A stretch of 64,000 nucleotides of DNA from positions 372,001-436,000 of the forward strand of contig JAHBTY010000005.1 in the NCBI GenBank assembly GCA_019638355.1, read 5' to 3'. The stretch comes from Cyclobacteriaceae bacterium. GTDB taxonomy: Bacteria > Bacteroidota > Bacteroidia > Cytophagales > Cyclobacteriaceae. Below the pieces are notes generated by a model. That model was given only the letters and a program-made list of their open reading frames with translations, had not been told where the DNA came from and did no database searches. Position numbers and translations under genes: made by a program. Numbering within the stretch: the stretch's first letter is position 1; every line of letters begins with the position of its first letter. Positions 30,716 to 40,694 of this stretch are shown here, in pieces.

Positions 30716-31609
30716 ATGAAAGATTTACCAGCCGTACTACCCGTTTTCACTCTTGCAATTGCAGCAATGCTGGTAGGGTGTACCAATAAATCTGATCGCT
30801 TCGTGGAAATTGATGGCCATCGCCAACACATTTTAGACAAAGGCGAAGGCAGCCCGGTGGTTATTTTTATTACTGGTGCTGGCGCTGATCTGAAAGATTT
30901 CGATATGGTGCAATCTGAAATTGCAGATTATACACGCACACTCTCATACGATCGGGCCGGTATCGGGCTTTCAGAAGAATTGGATAACGAACGTACAGTC
31001 GATCATTTTGCCAGCGAGCTCCATCAAATTCTGGAACACGAAAAAATTGAACCGCCTTATGTATTGGTTGGGCACGAACTGGGTGGCTTTATTGTTCGTT
31101 GGTTTGCACACGCCTACCCCAACCAGGTAGCCGGCATGGTATTGATCGATCCTGCTTACGAAGGTTTTATGGATTCATTACGAAATACCCGAAGTGCCGA
31201 GCAACGAAGAAGAATGAAAGACATGGTTGATCTGGGTATTATAAATAAACCGAAAGCTTCGCGGAAGGAATTGGAACATCTTGAGAAAGACGAAGCATTA
31301 ATGCGAAGGGCACAACTGTCGGTTACCATTCCGATTACCATGCTAACCTCCGGTCGATTTTCAAATGCCGAGCGTGACCAAGGTGCATCAGCCGAAGACA
31401 TAACCCGCTGGGTTCAATTTCATGAACGACTAAAGGAACAAGCCCCGCAATTGAAACATATTGTAACCGAAAGGAGTGGATCACGCATTCATCAGGAAGA
31501 ACCAGAACTGGTAATAGCCGAGATTAAAACTTTACTTGAAATGTTGCGGGTGAAGTCAAAGATTGAACCTGTACCTTCCAAATCTGATTCACTACAGGAT
31601 GGATTCTGA
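30716..31609 (+). CDS. alpha/beta-hydrolase-fold lipoprotein with Glu in place of the nucleophile Ser
   Basis: 297 residues with a lipoprotein signal (PVFTLAIAAMLVGC, Cys22). The alpha/beta-hydrolase fold is clear: VVIFITGAGADLKDFD, TLSYDRAGIGLSE, YVLVGHELGGFIVRWFA and MVLIDPAYEGF. The nucleophile elbow reads GHELGG where GHSLGG is expected, so residue 121 is Glu (codon GAA), while a candidate catalytic His remains in SGSRIHQEEPE. The protein may therefore be inactive as a serine hydrolase, or use another mechanism, or act by binding. No partner gene is adjacent. Confidence 0.85.
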   Translation: MKDLPAVLPVFTLAIAAMLVGCTNKSDRFVEIDGHRQHILDKGEGSPVVIFITGAGADLKDFDMVQSEIADYTRTLSYDRAGIGLSEELDNERTVDHFASELHQILEHEKIEPPYVLVGHELGGFIVRWFAHAYPNQVAGMVLIDPAYEGFMDSLRNTRSAEQRRRMKDMVDLGIINKPKASRKELEHLEKDEALMRRAQLSVTIPITMLTSGRFSNAERDQGASAEDITRWVQFHERLKEQAPQLKHIVTERSGSRIHQEEPELVIAEIKTLLEMLRVKSKIEPVPSKSDSLQDGF

Positions 31610-31683
31610 AAAAGGTGCAACGCAATAAATGAAAGGCTTGGTAAAAAAAACTATAAAGTTGTGCCCTACCTAAAACCTCTTGC

Positions 31684-32865
31684 CTACGCTTGATACTTGA
31701 TACTCTTCGCTGCCCTATTCGCCTTAGCCCTTGCAGCTTCAATACTCTCAGCGCGCGCCAAACAAACACCCATTCTTCGTTCGCCATTTACTTCAGGCTT
31801 ACCAAAAATTCTGATTTGAGTATCGGGCTCCTCTAAAGCTGCTTCCATGCCGGTATAAGTAATATTGTTCGATTTTCCTTTCACCAGAATAACAGATGAT
31901 GCAGATGGTCCTAACTGACGGATCACGGGAATGGGTAATCCTAAAATAGCGCGTACATGTAATGCAAATTCGGAAAGATCTTGCGAGATCATGGTTACCA
32001 TACCTGTATCGTGTGGTCGTGGTGAGAGTTCGCTGAAATAAACAGTATCACCTTTCACAAAAAACTCTACACCAAAAATTCCATAACCACCTAAGGCATT
32101 CACAACTTTTTCGGCAATGAACTGCGCTTCTGTTAGTGCCGTTGCACGCATGGGGTGTGGTTGCCACGACTCCTGGTAGTCGCCATGTTCTTGCCGGTGG
32201 CCAATGGGCTCACAAAACGAAACACCATCTTTATGGCGAATTGTTAACAAGGTTATCTCAAAATCGAAATCGATAAAACCTTCTACAATTACTTTACCAC
32301 CTCCGCTGCGACCCCCCTCCTGTGCATATTGCCAGGCAGTTTCAATGTCGTTTGCATTTTTAATTACACTTTGTCCTTTGCCTGATGAACTCATGATTGG
32401 TTTTACTACACACGGTATTCCAATGTGGTGTACAGCCAATTCAAATTCGCTACGGGTAGCGGCAAACTGAAAAGGCGAAGTTTTCAACTTAAGTTTATCG
32501 GCAGCCAGAACGCGAATGCCTTCGCGGTTCATGGTTAATCGTGCCGCGTTGGCAGTTGGTACTACACGAAAACCTTCATGTTCTAATTCAACCAATGTTT
32601 CAGTAGCAATAGCTTCTACTTCGGGTACAATAATGTGCGGTTTTTCTTTTTCAATTAATTCGCGAAGAGCAGTACCATCTAACATATTAATAACATGTGC
32701 GCGATGAGCTACCTGCATAGCCGGGGCGTTTGCATAACGATCTACAGCAATTACCTCCACACCATAGCGTTGAAACTCAATAACTACTTCCTTGCCCAAT
32801 TCGCCCGAGCCCAACAGCATTACTTTAATGGCCGATGAGGTAAGTGGGGTTCCAAGTTTTAACAT
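31684..32865 (-). CDS. purT: formate-dependent phosphoribosylglycinamide formyltransferase 2
   Basis: 393 residues from the ATG at 32865, the family's usual length. The frame is open further upstream to 33108, but that part overlaps the acylase gene and has no similarity. ATP-grasp features are [87 protein letters not shown] and [13 protein letters not shown]. It makes formyl-GAR from GAR, formate and ATP in purine synthesis. It is convergent with the alpha/beta-hydrolase-fold lipoprotein gene. Confidence 0.96.
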   Translation of the reverse strand: MLKLGTPLTSSAIKVMLLGSGELGKEVVIEFQRYGVEVIAVDRYANAPAMQVAHRAHVINMLDGTALRELIEKEKPHIIVPEVEAIATETLVELEHEGFRVVPTANAARLTMNREGIRVLAADKLKLKTSPFQFAATRSEFELAVHHIGIPCVVKPIMSSSGKGQSVIKNANDIETAWQYAQEGGRSGGGKVIVEGFIDFDFEITLLTIRHKDGVSFCEPIGHRQEHGDYQESWQPHPMRATALTEAQFIAEKVVNALGGYGIFGVEFFVKGDTVYFSELSPRPHDTGMVTMISQDLSEFALHVRAILGLPIPVIRQLGPSASSVILVKGKSNNITYTGMEAALEEPDTQIRIFGKPEVNGERRMGVCLARAESIEAARAKANRAAKSIKYQA

Positions 32866-32923
32866 TTCAATAGTTAAGATTTCGGATTTTGCAAATCGAA
32901 ATAAGTAATTCGAAATTGAAATT

Positions 32924-35098
32924 CTATTTTCCGGGTTGATACTTTCTAACTGCATTTGCTTCCACGTCTTTCTTGTAAAACCAAACATCCTTAAACTGTC
33001 CATCGCTGTATAACTGAGCCTGGTTTGTAAAGTAAGGCGATTGCGGATTGTTATTGTTACCTCCGGCCAATACTGATTTGGCTTTAATGGTTTTTCCAAA
33101 TTCGACAACGGCTACAAAACTATTGCCCACATAGCCATACATTTTGTTGGTGCCCGGATACTTGCGACTTCCAAAGGCAGCAAGCGAACCCCAGAATGAT
33201 GATGCCGAGGCAACCGCTAAACTGGGTTTGGAATCATCAAAGGTTTCATTGATGTTTCCCGTAAGGCGTTGAAAGCGATTTACCTCGCCCCACGCTATAT
33301 TCCATTTGCCAAAGTCACGATTGAATTCAGCTACAACCGTTGCTAATGCGGTTAACTTTTCTTCGGCAGTGGTTTGTTCCGTCATATAGTTAATAATTTC
33401 CAACTGACTGCTTCCTGCTGGTATGCGTGAGAAAACACGTTGGCGCAATTCAATACCCCAATACATGGCTAAGGCCGCACCCACCGATTCCTTTCCGTAA
33501 TTCAGATTCCATGCACGCAACACTTCTATGGGTTCTTTCAATTCAGCGTAATTGTTTCCATTTGTGTCGAAGGCTTTTAAAAGTGAGGGTAGCAAATTTT
33601 CAAAACCTGCCAGGTACGGATCGTTCGCGGCAGCAATCAATTTATCAAGTGTGTATTTGGTTTCTCGATTAAGTACTCGCTCCGCATTAATGCCCCTTGC
33701 ATTCTGCCCATCGGGTGCCATATAAGCTGGATATTTATTTTTATCCGGACTATACTTTCCGGCAAGGGTAAATGGTGTAGAGTTGCAATTTTGAATCCAG
33801 CCGTTGGCGGGATTCAGGGATTGAACAATTTCATTTACGCCATGCAATCCTTGCCAATCGGTTTGCGGGTTACTGCCATCCACAGGCTTACTCCAATCGA
33901 AGGTTGGATTGCGCTTAGGAATAAAGTTGCCATGCCAGTAGGCAATGTTTCCATCGCGATCGGCAAACACGGTGTTGTTAGATGAGTTGGCCTTTAATTC
34001 CATTACTTTGTTGTAATCATTATAGCCTTTAGCTTTTGTGCGTTGATAGGATTGGGTGAGCGCCTTGAGAGGTTCAACCATCAATGAAATACTTACCCAC
34101 TTTTCATCCTGCTTTCCGATAACCGGTCCGTGATGTGTAAACCGGCCGGAAAACTCCTTATACCGTTTTGCAGTTCCGTCCTTATATGCCAACACAATTT
34201 TTTTGCTGCGTACGGGTTTGAGGTTATTGCCGTGTTTATAAAAAACAGAATCGTGCTTTTGCACGATGGTTTCTATAAATTCATCAATAACATCCGCCTG
34301 ACTGCTGGTATGCATCCACCCACAGTATTCGTTAAAACCCTGGTAGATAAAAAACTGACCCCACGTTACCGCGCCATAGGCATTTAAACCCTCTTCGCTA
34401 TTCACATGCACTTCGGGCCGGAAATAGAAAGAGGTATGCGGATTAATCAGTAGTAATGCATTACCTGAAGCACTTAATTTCGGAGCAATAGCAAAACCAT
34501 TGGAGCCCCGTGGTTCGGGCTCAGGTTCATTATGGTCAGTTTCTTCAGCGATATACTGATTGCCCGTTCCATAAAATTCTTTTACCCGGTTTACGGAAAT
34601 GGATTCTATATCACCACCAATACTTCCTTCACTAAATAAAAAGGGCATCCAGGGTTGAAACCGTTTAATCAACTTAGGCTTTATTTCCGGATGTGTATAT
34701 AGGTAATAGTTTGCGCCATCCGCGAAAGCATTACACAGCCGCTTGAGCCAGGCCGGACTTTGTTTATAGATTTCCTCGGCCATCAATGTATCGTAAAATA
34801 ATCGCTGCCGCAGATCATGGTAGAGTTTCTCTTCGCCTTCCACTTCGGCAAGTCGCCCCATCGAGGTTATATAGTTGAGTTCCACACGCGGAAAGTCATC
34901 CTCGCATTGGGCATAAAGAAATCCAAACACAGCATCGGCATCAGTTTTACCATAAATATGAGGCACGCCCCAGGTATCGCGGATGATGGTAACACGCCTT
35001 GCCTGGTTTTGCCAGTTGGCAATTTCAGATTTAGTGAATGTTTGACTGTGGGCCGTCTGCAAAATCAGGACAAAGCCGATGAGGGTAACTATCCGCAT
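32924..35098 (-). CDS. penicillin acylase family (Ntn-hydrolase) protein
   Basis: 724 residues with a signal peptide ([19 protein letters not shown]), so exported. The alpha-chain part has [20 protein letters not shown] and [19 protein letters not shown]. The autoprocessing site is at [12 protein letters not shown] with nucleophile Ser199, followed by [12 protein letters not shown]. The long beta-chain includes [19 protein letters not shown]. Such enzymes cut amide bonds, for example in acyl-homoserine lactones, bile-salt-like amides, cyclic lipopeptides or penicillins. This long, exported branch resembles AHL or aculeacin acylases. The substrate cannot be told. It lies 58 bp upstream of purT, possibly in the same transcript. 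Confidence 0.9.
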   Translation of the reverse strand: MRIVTLIGFVLILQTAHSQTFTKSEIANWQNQARRVTIIRDTWGVPHIYGKTDADAVFGFLYAQCEDDFPRVELNYITSMGRLAEVEGEEKLYHDLRQRLFYDTLMAEEIYKQSPAWLKRLCNAFADGANYYLYTHPEIKPKLIKRFQPWMPFLFSEGSIGGDIESISVNRVKEFYGTGNQYIAEETDHNEPEPEPRGSNGFAIAPKLSASGNALLLINPHTSFYFRPEVHVNSEEGLNAYGAVTWGQFFIYQGFNEYCGWMHTSSQADVIDEFIETIVQKHDSVFYKHGNNLKPVRSKKIVLAYKDGTAKRYKEFSGRFTHHGPVIGKQDEKWVSISLMVEPLKALTQSYQRTKAKGYNDYNKVMELKANSSNNTVFADRDGNIAYWHGNFIPKRNPTFDWSKPVDGSNPQTDWQGLHGVNEIVQSLNPANGWIQNCNSTPFTLAGKYSPDKNKYPAYMAPDGQNARGINAERVLNRETKYTLDKLIAAANDPYLAGFENLLPSLLKAFDTNGNNYAELKEPIEVLRAWNLNYGKESVGAALAMYWGIELRQRVFSRIPAGSSQLEIINYMTEQTTAEEKLTALATVVAEFNRDFGKWNIAWGEVNRFQRLTGNINETFDDSKPSLAVASASSFWGSLAAFGSRKYPGTNKMYGYVGNSFVAVVEFGKTIKAKSVLAGGNNNNPQSPYFTNQAQLYSDGQFKDVWFYKKDVEANAVRKYQPGK

Positions 35099-35432
35099 GA
35101 AGTGAATTTAAACTGAAAAGGTATTGAAAACGTAGCAATCCAGGTTGATTAAAAGTTACAGAAGGTTTGGTTAATAGGCCGCGTGCTCGAAAAGACGCAA
35201 TGCGCGGCTTTGGCAATTATTGTCGGGTTTCTTACACTATTAAAAAATCGATTGCATTGAAAATTATATCATATTTATATAATTAGAACGTTTTCGAAAA
35301 AAATGATTTGCAATCGGTTGCAAAATTCAAGTCTTTCCATCACCTTTATTGGGCCGTAACACCCGGCTGGGCTTTCCGGCAAAAAAAATTCTATAAAAAC
35401 TGGAACCTATTAACCCATTAAAATCAACCAGT
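35099..35432. promoter_or_regulatory. 334-bp control region upstream of the glucuronoxylan locus
   Basis: No gene was seen. The sequence is very AT-rich from 35239 to 35310, which suits a promoter. Two CG-centred palindromes lie at 35291-35300 and 35307-35324 (listed separately). The SusC gene starts 108 bp downstream of the second, leaving room for a leader. The penicillin acylase gene diverges from the other end, so its promoter should also be here. Confidence 0.6.
35291..35324. promoter_or_regulatory. putative LacI-family operator pair
   Basis: An 18-bp near-perfect palindrome TTTGCAATCGGTTGCAAA (35307-35324, one mismatched pair) has the CG centre typical of LacI/PurR operators. A perfect 10-bp palindrome TTTTCGAAAA lies at 35291-35300, and the two centres are 20 bp apart, about two helical turns. 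A LacI-type regulator is encoded in the same locus at 47431. Binding is inferred. Confidence 0.55.
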
Positions 35433-38400
35433 ATGATGAAAACAATTTTACAACTTCAAAAAGTAAACTGGCGCTGGGTGTTTGCCCGAACAGCGCTGGC
35501 AGCCCTATTAATCCTTACAATGGGACTGGGAGCATTTGCCCAATCTACCATAAGAGGAAAAGTAAGCGATGAGGCCGGGATAGGGCTACCCGGTGTAAAC
35601 ATTCTGATTAAGGGAACCACAACCGGTACGACCTCCGATGCAAATGGTAGTTACAGCATTCAGGTACCCGCGGATGGTGGAGCCAGAATTCTCGTGTTCT
35701 CATTTATAGGTTATCAAACCGTTGAACAAACCATCGATGGCCGAACAACTATTGATGTTTCATTAACTACAGATGTAACAGCACTAAGCGAAATTGTGGT
35801 TATTGGATACGGTGAGCAACGGAAAGAAGCTGTAACCGGATCGGTGGCTTCCATTAGTGGAGATATGATGCGGGATATTCCATCTACCAATATCTCACAA
35901 GCCCTTCAAGGCCGGTTGCCCGGAGTTGAGTTTTCACAAACTTCATCGCAGCCGGGTGCTGCCATGCAAATCCGAATTCGCGGATCGCGTTCTTTAACAG
36001 CCAGTAACGACCCATTAATAGTTTTAGATGGTATTCCATTTGTTGGATCTATTACCGACATAAACCCGAATGATATTAAAAGCATAGATGTGCTAAAAGA
36101 TGCATCTGCAACTGCCATTTATGGTTCACGTGGAGCTAATGGCGTAATCCTAGTTACAACCAATAAAGGTCAAAAAGGTCAGAAAGCAAGAGTATCGTAC
36201 AATAGTTTTTATGGAGCAAAAAAGGTATTTGCCAAGTACCCCCTAATGAGTGGCCCCGATATGGTTAAACTTCGTGAACTGAATGTGCCGTACAAAACTT
36301 ACGGCCAGGATGAAGCGCAAGATGTTGATACAGACTGGCAGGATTTACTTTATAGAACAGCAACCATAACTAGTCACGATGTGGGTATTTCCAATGGTAC
36401 AGAGAACGGTAATTACAATTTTGGTATTGGCTATTTACTTGATCAGGCCGTTATACCTACACAACAATATAGCCGTTATACATTGCGTGGAACTGTTGAT
36501 CAAGGAATAGGTGAGCACTTCCGTTTTGGATTCACCACCAATAGTAACTACAACATCACCACAGGTACTCAAGTAAACGTAGGTGGGCTTTTAAGAATGA
36601 ACCCTGTAGCAAATCCGTTTAATCCAGACGGCTCATGGAAACGAACTGTACGAACAGCAATTGATGAGCCCTGGGTTTATTCAAAAGAAATCGTTGAAAA
36701 CCTGAAAGATGAATGGTTAAGCGAAACAAGAGGCTTTGCTTCATACAATTCGTTATATGGTGAGGTAAAATTACCCTGGGTGCAAGGTCTGAAGTACCGG
36801 TTTAACCTGGGCCTTGATTATAGACAAAGCAATGGTGGAAGCTATACCGGGCAAGGAATTACCAGTACCAATCCTAACACGGTTTCAGTAGCCAGTGTAA
36901 GCAATTCGCATACGTACCATTGGCTGGCCGAAAATGTTGTGTCTTATGATCGGACTTTCGCTCAAAAACACATGATTAATGCGGTGGCGTTATTTTCAAC
37001 TGAACAAAATAAGTTTAACAGATCACGGGTTGTAGCACGCGATATTCCGGCAGATCATTTCCAGTTCTATAACCTCGGGCAGGCAGCTGGCGAAATAACA
37101 ATGGCACCAGGCGAACAGTGGTACGAAGTATGGGGCCTCATGTCGTGGATGGGCCGTGCCATGTATTCTTATAACGACAGGTATATGATTACAGCCACAC
37201 TTCGTTCGGATGGTTCATCAAGGCTTGCTGAAGGCAATAAATGGTACACGTATCCAGCAGTTTCAGTAGGCTGGAATATTTCTGAAGAGCCATTTATGCA
37301 AAGTATTGCTCCTATCAATTTGTTGAAATTGCGCGTTGGTTATGGTCAAACCTCTAACCAGGCAGTAAATCCTTATGCTACCCTTGGACGATTAGATACC
37401 AGGCCTTACAACTTCAGCAGTACCTACTCAACCGGCTACCTGGTATCGCAATTACCCAATCCAAACTTAGGCTGGGAATTTTCCAAAACAACCAACTTAG
37501 GATTAGACTTTACATTGCTTAACAACCGACTTTCCGGTACCATTGAATATTACGTAACCAATACTGAAAATCTGTTACTGAGCAAAGGGCTCCCTCCTAC
37601 CTCAGGCGTTAGTTCGGTAACTGAAAACGTTGGCCGCACACAAAACAAAGGAATTGAAGTTTCGCTAAGTGGAACAATACTGGATAATAATGGATGGACC
37701 TTAGATGCGGGACTTAACTTTTATGCCAACCGGAATGAGTTGATTTCACTTGCTTCGGGCCTTGAGAGAAATGAAGGCAATTGGTGGTTTGTGGGCCATC
37801 CGATTGATGTGATTTTTGATTATGAACGTATCGGGCTTTGGCAAGAAGGAGATCCACATAGAAATATTCTAGAACCGGGTGCCAATACATTGGGAATGAT
37901 CAAAGTGAAATATACAGGTTCCTATAATCCGGATGGTACGCCTACGCGGGCAATTGACGCCCAAGACCGACAGATTATGAGCATGCTTCCTGACTTTCAG
38001 GGTGGGTTCAATACCCGATTGGCCTATAAGGGATTTGATCTGAGCACAGTTGGAGTTTTTAAACGAGGAGGAATTTTAAACAGCACCCTCTATGGTGGAG
38101 GTGGTTATCTCAACCTTTTAAATGGACGTAATGGAAACGTGGATGTAGATTATTGGACACCTGATAACACCGGTGCCAAATATCCTAACCCTGAAAGTGT
38201 GCGGAGTGGCGATAACCTGAAGTACGCCAATACCATGGGTTATTTTGATGCTTCTTTTCTTAAAATACGGACGATAACATTGGGTTACGACTTTAAACAA
38301 TTGAAAGACCGGAACATCAACTTACGGGTGTACTTCACGGCTCAAAACCCATTTGTTATGTTCTCACCTTATCACAAAGAGTCTGGTATGGATCCGGAAA

Positions 38401-38525
38401 CAAATTCGTTTGGTAACGAAAATGCAGCCGTTAACCTATCCGATAATTTAAGACGTGTGCTTACACTGGGAACCAACACGCCTTCCACACGCAACTATAT
38501 TCTTGGTGTTAATTTCTCATTTTAA
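35433..38525 (+). CDS. SusC/RagA-type TonB-dependent outer-membrane transporter
   Basis: 1030 residues. The signal region ends AALLILTMGLGAFAQ and a carboxypeptidase-like domain follows (TIRGKVSDEAGIGLPGVNIL, DANGSYSIQVP, LVFSFIGYQTVEQTI). The SusC motif LSEIVVIGYGEQRKEAVTGS, a plug (SIDVLKDASATAIYGSRGAN) and a 22-stranded barrel ending NYILGVNFSF complete it. It probably imports glucuronoxylo-oligosaccharides with the SusD encoded 12 bp downstream. It is the first gene of the glucuronoxylan locus, directly after the putative LacI operator. An ATG one codon later (35436) is an equally good start. Confidence 0.96.
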   Translation: MMKTILQLQKVNWRWVFARTALAALLILTMGLGAFAQSTIRGKVSDEAGIGLPGVNILIKGTTTGTTSDANGSYSIQVPADGGARILVFSFIGYQTVEQTIDGRTTIDVSLTTDVTALSEIVVIGYGEQRKEAVTGSVASISGDMMRDIPSTNISQALQGRLPGVEFSQTSSQPGAAMQIRIRGSRSLTASNDPLIVLDGIPFVGSITDINPNDIKSIDVLKDASATAIYGSRGANGVILVTTNKGQKGQKARVSYNSFYGAKKVFAKYPLMSGPDMVKLRELNVPYKTYGQDEAQDVDTDWQDLLYRTATITSHDVGISNGTENGNYNFGIGYLLDQAVIPTQQYSRYTLRGTVDQGIGEHFRFGFTTNSNYNITTGTQVNVGGLLRMNPVANPFNPDGSWKRTVRTAIDEPWVYSKEIVENLKDEWLSETRGFASYNSLYGEVKLPWVQGLKYRFNLGLDYRQSNGGSYTGQGITSTNPNTVSVASVSNSHTYHWLAENVVSYDRTFAQKHMINAVALFSTEQNKFNRSRVVARDIPADHFQFYNLGQAAGEITMAPGEQWYEVWGLMSWMGRAMYSYNDRYMITATLRSDGSSRLAEGNKWYTYPAVSVGWNISEEPFMQSIAPINLLKLRVGYGQTSNQAVNPYATLGRLDTRPYNFSSTYSTGYLVSQLPNPNLGWEFSKTTNLGLDFTLLNNRLSGTIEYYVTNTENLLLSKGLPPTSGVSSVTENVGRTQNKGIEVSLSGTILDNNGWTLDAGLNFYANRNELISLASGLERNEGNWWFVGHPIDVIFDYERIGLWQEGDPHRNILEPGANTLGMIKVKYTGSYNPDGTPTRAIDAQDRQIMSMLPDFQGGFNTRLAYKGFDLSTVGVFKRGGILNSTLYGGGGYLNLLNGRNGNVDVDYWTPDNTGAKYPNPESVRSGDNLKYANTMGYFDASFLKIRTITLGYDFKQLKDRNINLRVYFTAQNPFVMFSPYHKESGMDPETNSFGNENAAVNLSDNLRRVLTLGTNTPSTRNYILGVNFSF

Positions 38526-38537
38526 AAAAGAACAACA

Positions 38538-40514
38538 ATGAAACGCAAATACTTAAACTATGCAACATCAGCGTTGATGACGCTGTTCCTGGTTGGTTGC
38601 TCTCATATTCTGGATGAGGAGCCCCGCAGCATTTACGAACCCGGATTTTTCAGAACAGAGAAAGGTGTATATGGCGGTTTAACTTCCCTGTATGCGCACT
38701 TGCGATGGATTTACGGCCAGCCTTATTACTATAACACGCTTGAAACCGGTACCGATGAATACACATGGGCACAAAGTGCGGATGCCAATTTTAGAGTAAT
38801 GGATATAAGCGGGCAAGGTGAAATTACACCCACCAGCAGTCGATCTGATGCTATTTGGGGTATTTGTTTCAGCAACATTAATACAGCCAGTGGCATTATT
38901 GAAAATGCATCGGCAGCAGGCAATATTTCCGATGCTTTAATTGCCGAAGCCCGGTTTTTCCGAGCGTTCGACTATTTCCTGCTGGTACAAACATTTGGAG
39001 GCGTACCATTGGATTTGGGAGCTGGTGAACTAAAATTCAATACATCGGCTTCAACAAAATCAGTTCGCAACACAGTACCCGAGGTTTACACCAAAGGAAT
39101 ATTTCCCGACTTACTTACAGCCATTAATGATCTACCTGTGGTGGGACGTGTAACGGGTGGTGCAACTAAAACACTGGCGCGGCTTTACTTAGCTAAAGCA
39201 TATTTAACATACGCCTGGTGGCTAGAAAATCCTAATAACATCCCTACTTATCCATTAACTGACAGAGTCGATCCGGATGGCAGAAATGCTCAATACTATT
39301 TTCAACAAGCCTACAATATAGCTACACAAGCAATTGACGATCCAGGACCTTTCGGATTGGTAGATACGTTCTATGATCTGCATGTTGGAGGAAACGACCG
39401 CAATAAAGAAATGCTTCTTTATGCCGATCATACTGAGGCAAGTGAATTTTACAATGGTACCTGTATAAACTGTTTTGCCGGTACCGACCCCGGAGGAAAT
39501 GCAGCCGTTTGGATGGTTACATGGAACTATACCGAAATAAGAAGTGCTGCTAATCCTAACGGAACCGGAGGTGTAAGTTCAGTGCAGCGCGAAGCAGCCC
39601 AAGCCTTAGGAAGACCCTGGACACGCATGGCACCCACTATAGGAGTATTTACAAATACTTTTGCAGATAAGACATTAGACTCGCGCTACGATGGTACTTT
39701 TACAACTGTTTACAGAGGTAACTGGCCTAAGGGTGGTACTCCTAACGCAGTTCTTTACAATGCGAATGAACTTCCTGTAAGCCCTGGCGATCCTATCTTA
39801 ACATTTTTGGATGACGAGACATTGGCCGGTAGCATAGTTTATCCGGCCGGAGCAAACTTTCCTGGTAAAAATACACCCGGTGTAGGTGCTGGTGTATTAC
39901 CCGGAAGGGCCGACTTTGTTATTTCGCCAAGAGGCATTGGTCGCAGAGTTTACCCAGGACTTTGGAAAATCGGAACCTATCGAACCGATAATGGAACGGG
40001 GCTTGGACAACCCAATGCCAACCTTACACGTCCATTTAAAGCCGCTAAGTTCTCGGAGTTATATTTTGTTGCAGCCGAAGCGGCTATTAAGGGAGCTACA
40101 CCGGTTGGAGGAAAAAGTGCACGTGATTTGATTAATGTAATTCGGGCGCGGGCAGGTAAATGGAAATTCGATAATAAGAATAATGTTGCCAAAATAGAAG
40201 ATAACAGTGCCGCTATGGTAGCAGCTACTCCTGCGGTTATTGATATTAACTACTTACTGGCAGAGCGTTCGCGCGAATTCTTCGGTGAAGGTTACCGGTG
40301 GCTCGACTTGGTAAGAACTCAAAAGTGGACTGAGTTGGCAAGCTCCTATGAAATTTGCGGAGACCAATTTGGAAATCACACCCCGGCAACAATATCACGA
40401 AATATTCAACCTTATCATTATTTGCGACCTATCCCACAAGGACAGATTGATGCATTAGAAGTATCTGCTGCAGAAAAGATTACCTATCAAAACCCAGGAT
40501 ACGTAGTTGAATAG
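38538..40514 (+). CDS. SusD/RagB-family outer-membrane lipoprotein
   Basis: 658 residues with a lipoprotein signal (MKRKYLNYATSALMTLFLVGC). SusD features are DEEPRSIYEPGFFRTEKGVY near the N-terminus, IAEARFFRAFDYFLLVQTFGGVPLDLG with its TPR-like helix, TKTLARLYLAKAYLTYAWW, and the C-terminal LLAERSREFFGEGYRWLDLVRT and HYLRPIPQGQIDAL. It is the surface glycan-binding partner of the SusC encoded just upstream. Its length is larger than the ~550 residues usual for SusD, with extra loops around residues 300-450. Confidence 0.94.
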   Translation: MKRKYLNYATSALMTLFLVGCSHILDEEPRSIYEPGFFRTEKGVYGGLTSLYAHLRWIYGQPYYYNTLETGTDEYTWAQSADANFRVMDISGQGEITPTSSRSDAIWGICFSNINTASGIIENASAAGNISDALIAEARFFRAFDYFLLVQTFGGVPLDLGAGELKFNTSASTKSVRNTVPEVYTKGIFPDLLTAINDLPVVGRVTGGATKTLARLYLAKAYLTYAWWLENPNNIPTYPLTDRVDPDGRNAQYYFQQAYNIATQAIDDPGPFGLVDTFYDLHVGGNDRNKEMLLYADHTEASEFYNGTCINCFAGTDPGGNAAVWMVTWNYTEIRSAANPNGTGGVSSVQREAAQALGRPWTRMAPTIGVFTNTFADKTLDSRYDGTFTTVYRGNWPKGGTPNAVLYNANELPVSPGDPILTFLDDETLAGSIVYPAGANFPGKNTPGVGAGVLPGRADFVISPRGIGRRVYPGLWKIGTYRTDNGTGLGQPNANLTRPFKAAKFSELYFVAAEAAIKGATPVGGKSARDLINVIRARAGKWKFDNKNNVAKIEDNSAAMVAATPAVIDINYLLAERSREFFGEGYRWLDLVRTQKWTELASSYEICGDQFGNHTPATISRNIQPYHYLRPIPQGQIDALEVSAAEKITYQNPGYVVE

Positions 40515-40576
40515 GGTTGGTATTACTGCAATGAACAGCCGATATAGTGTTTAGGGTCTATATTGGGTGTATGGGC

Positions 40577-40609
40577 GATCAATCGGGCGAAAGTCCGATT
40601 GATCTTTTT
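40577..40609 (+). terminator. intrinsic terminator/attenuator between susD and the GH115 gene
   Basis: A perfect 10-bp stem pairs GATCAATCGG with CCGATTGATC around an 8-nt loop GCGAAAGT, followed by TTTTT. It lies 62 bp after susD and 86 bp before the chosen GH115 start. It should reduce read-through, giving higher susCD than enzyme expression. Its core CAATCGG/CCGATTG equals that of the GH3 leader hairpin at 7523-7541. Confidence 0.8.
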
Positions 40610-40694
40610 ATACCGGATTGAAACTCGAATTTTTAATCAGATTATGAGCGCATCAGAAAAGGGTATGCATGTTCAACAAGACAGATTGAAGGGT

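Noticed and set aside
32866-33108. N-terminal extension of PurT
   Set aside because: It overlaps the end of the acylase gene in another frame. The ATG at 32865 gives the family's standard start.
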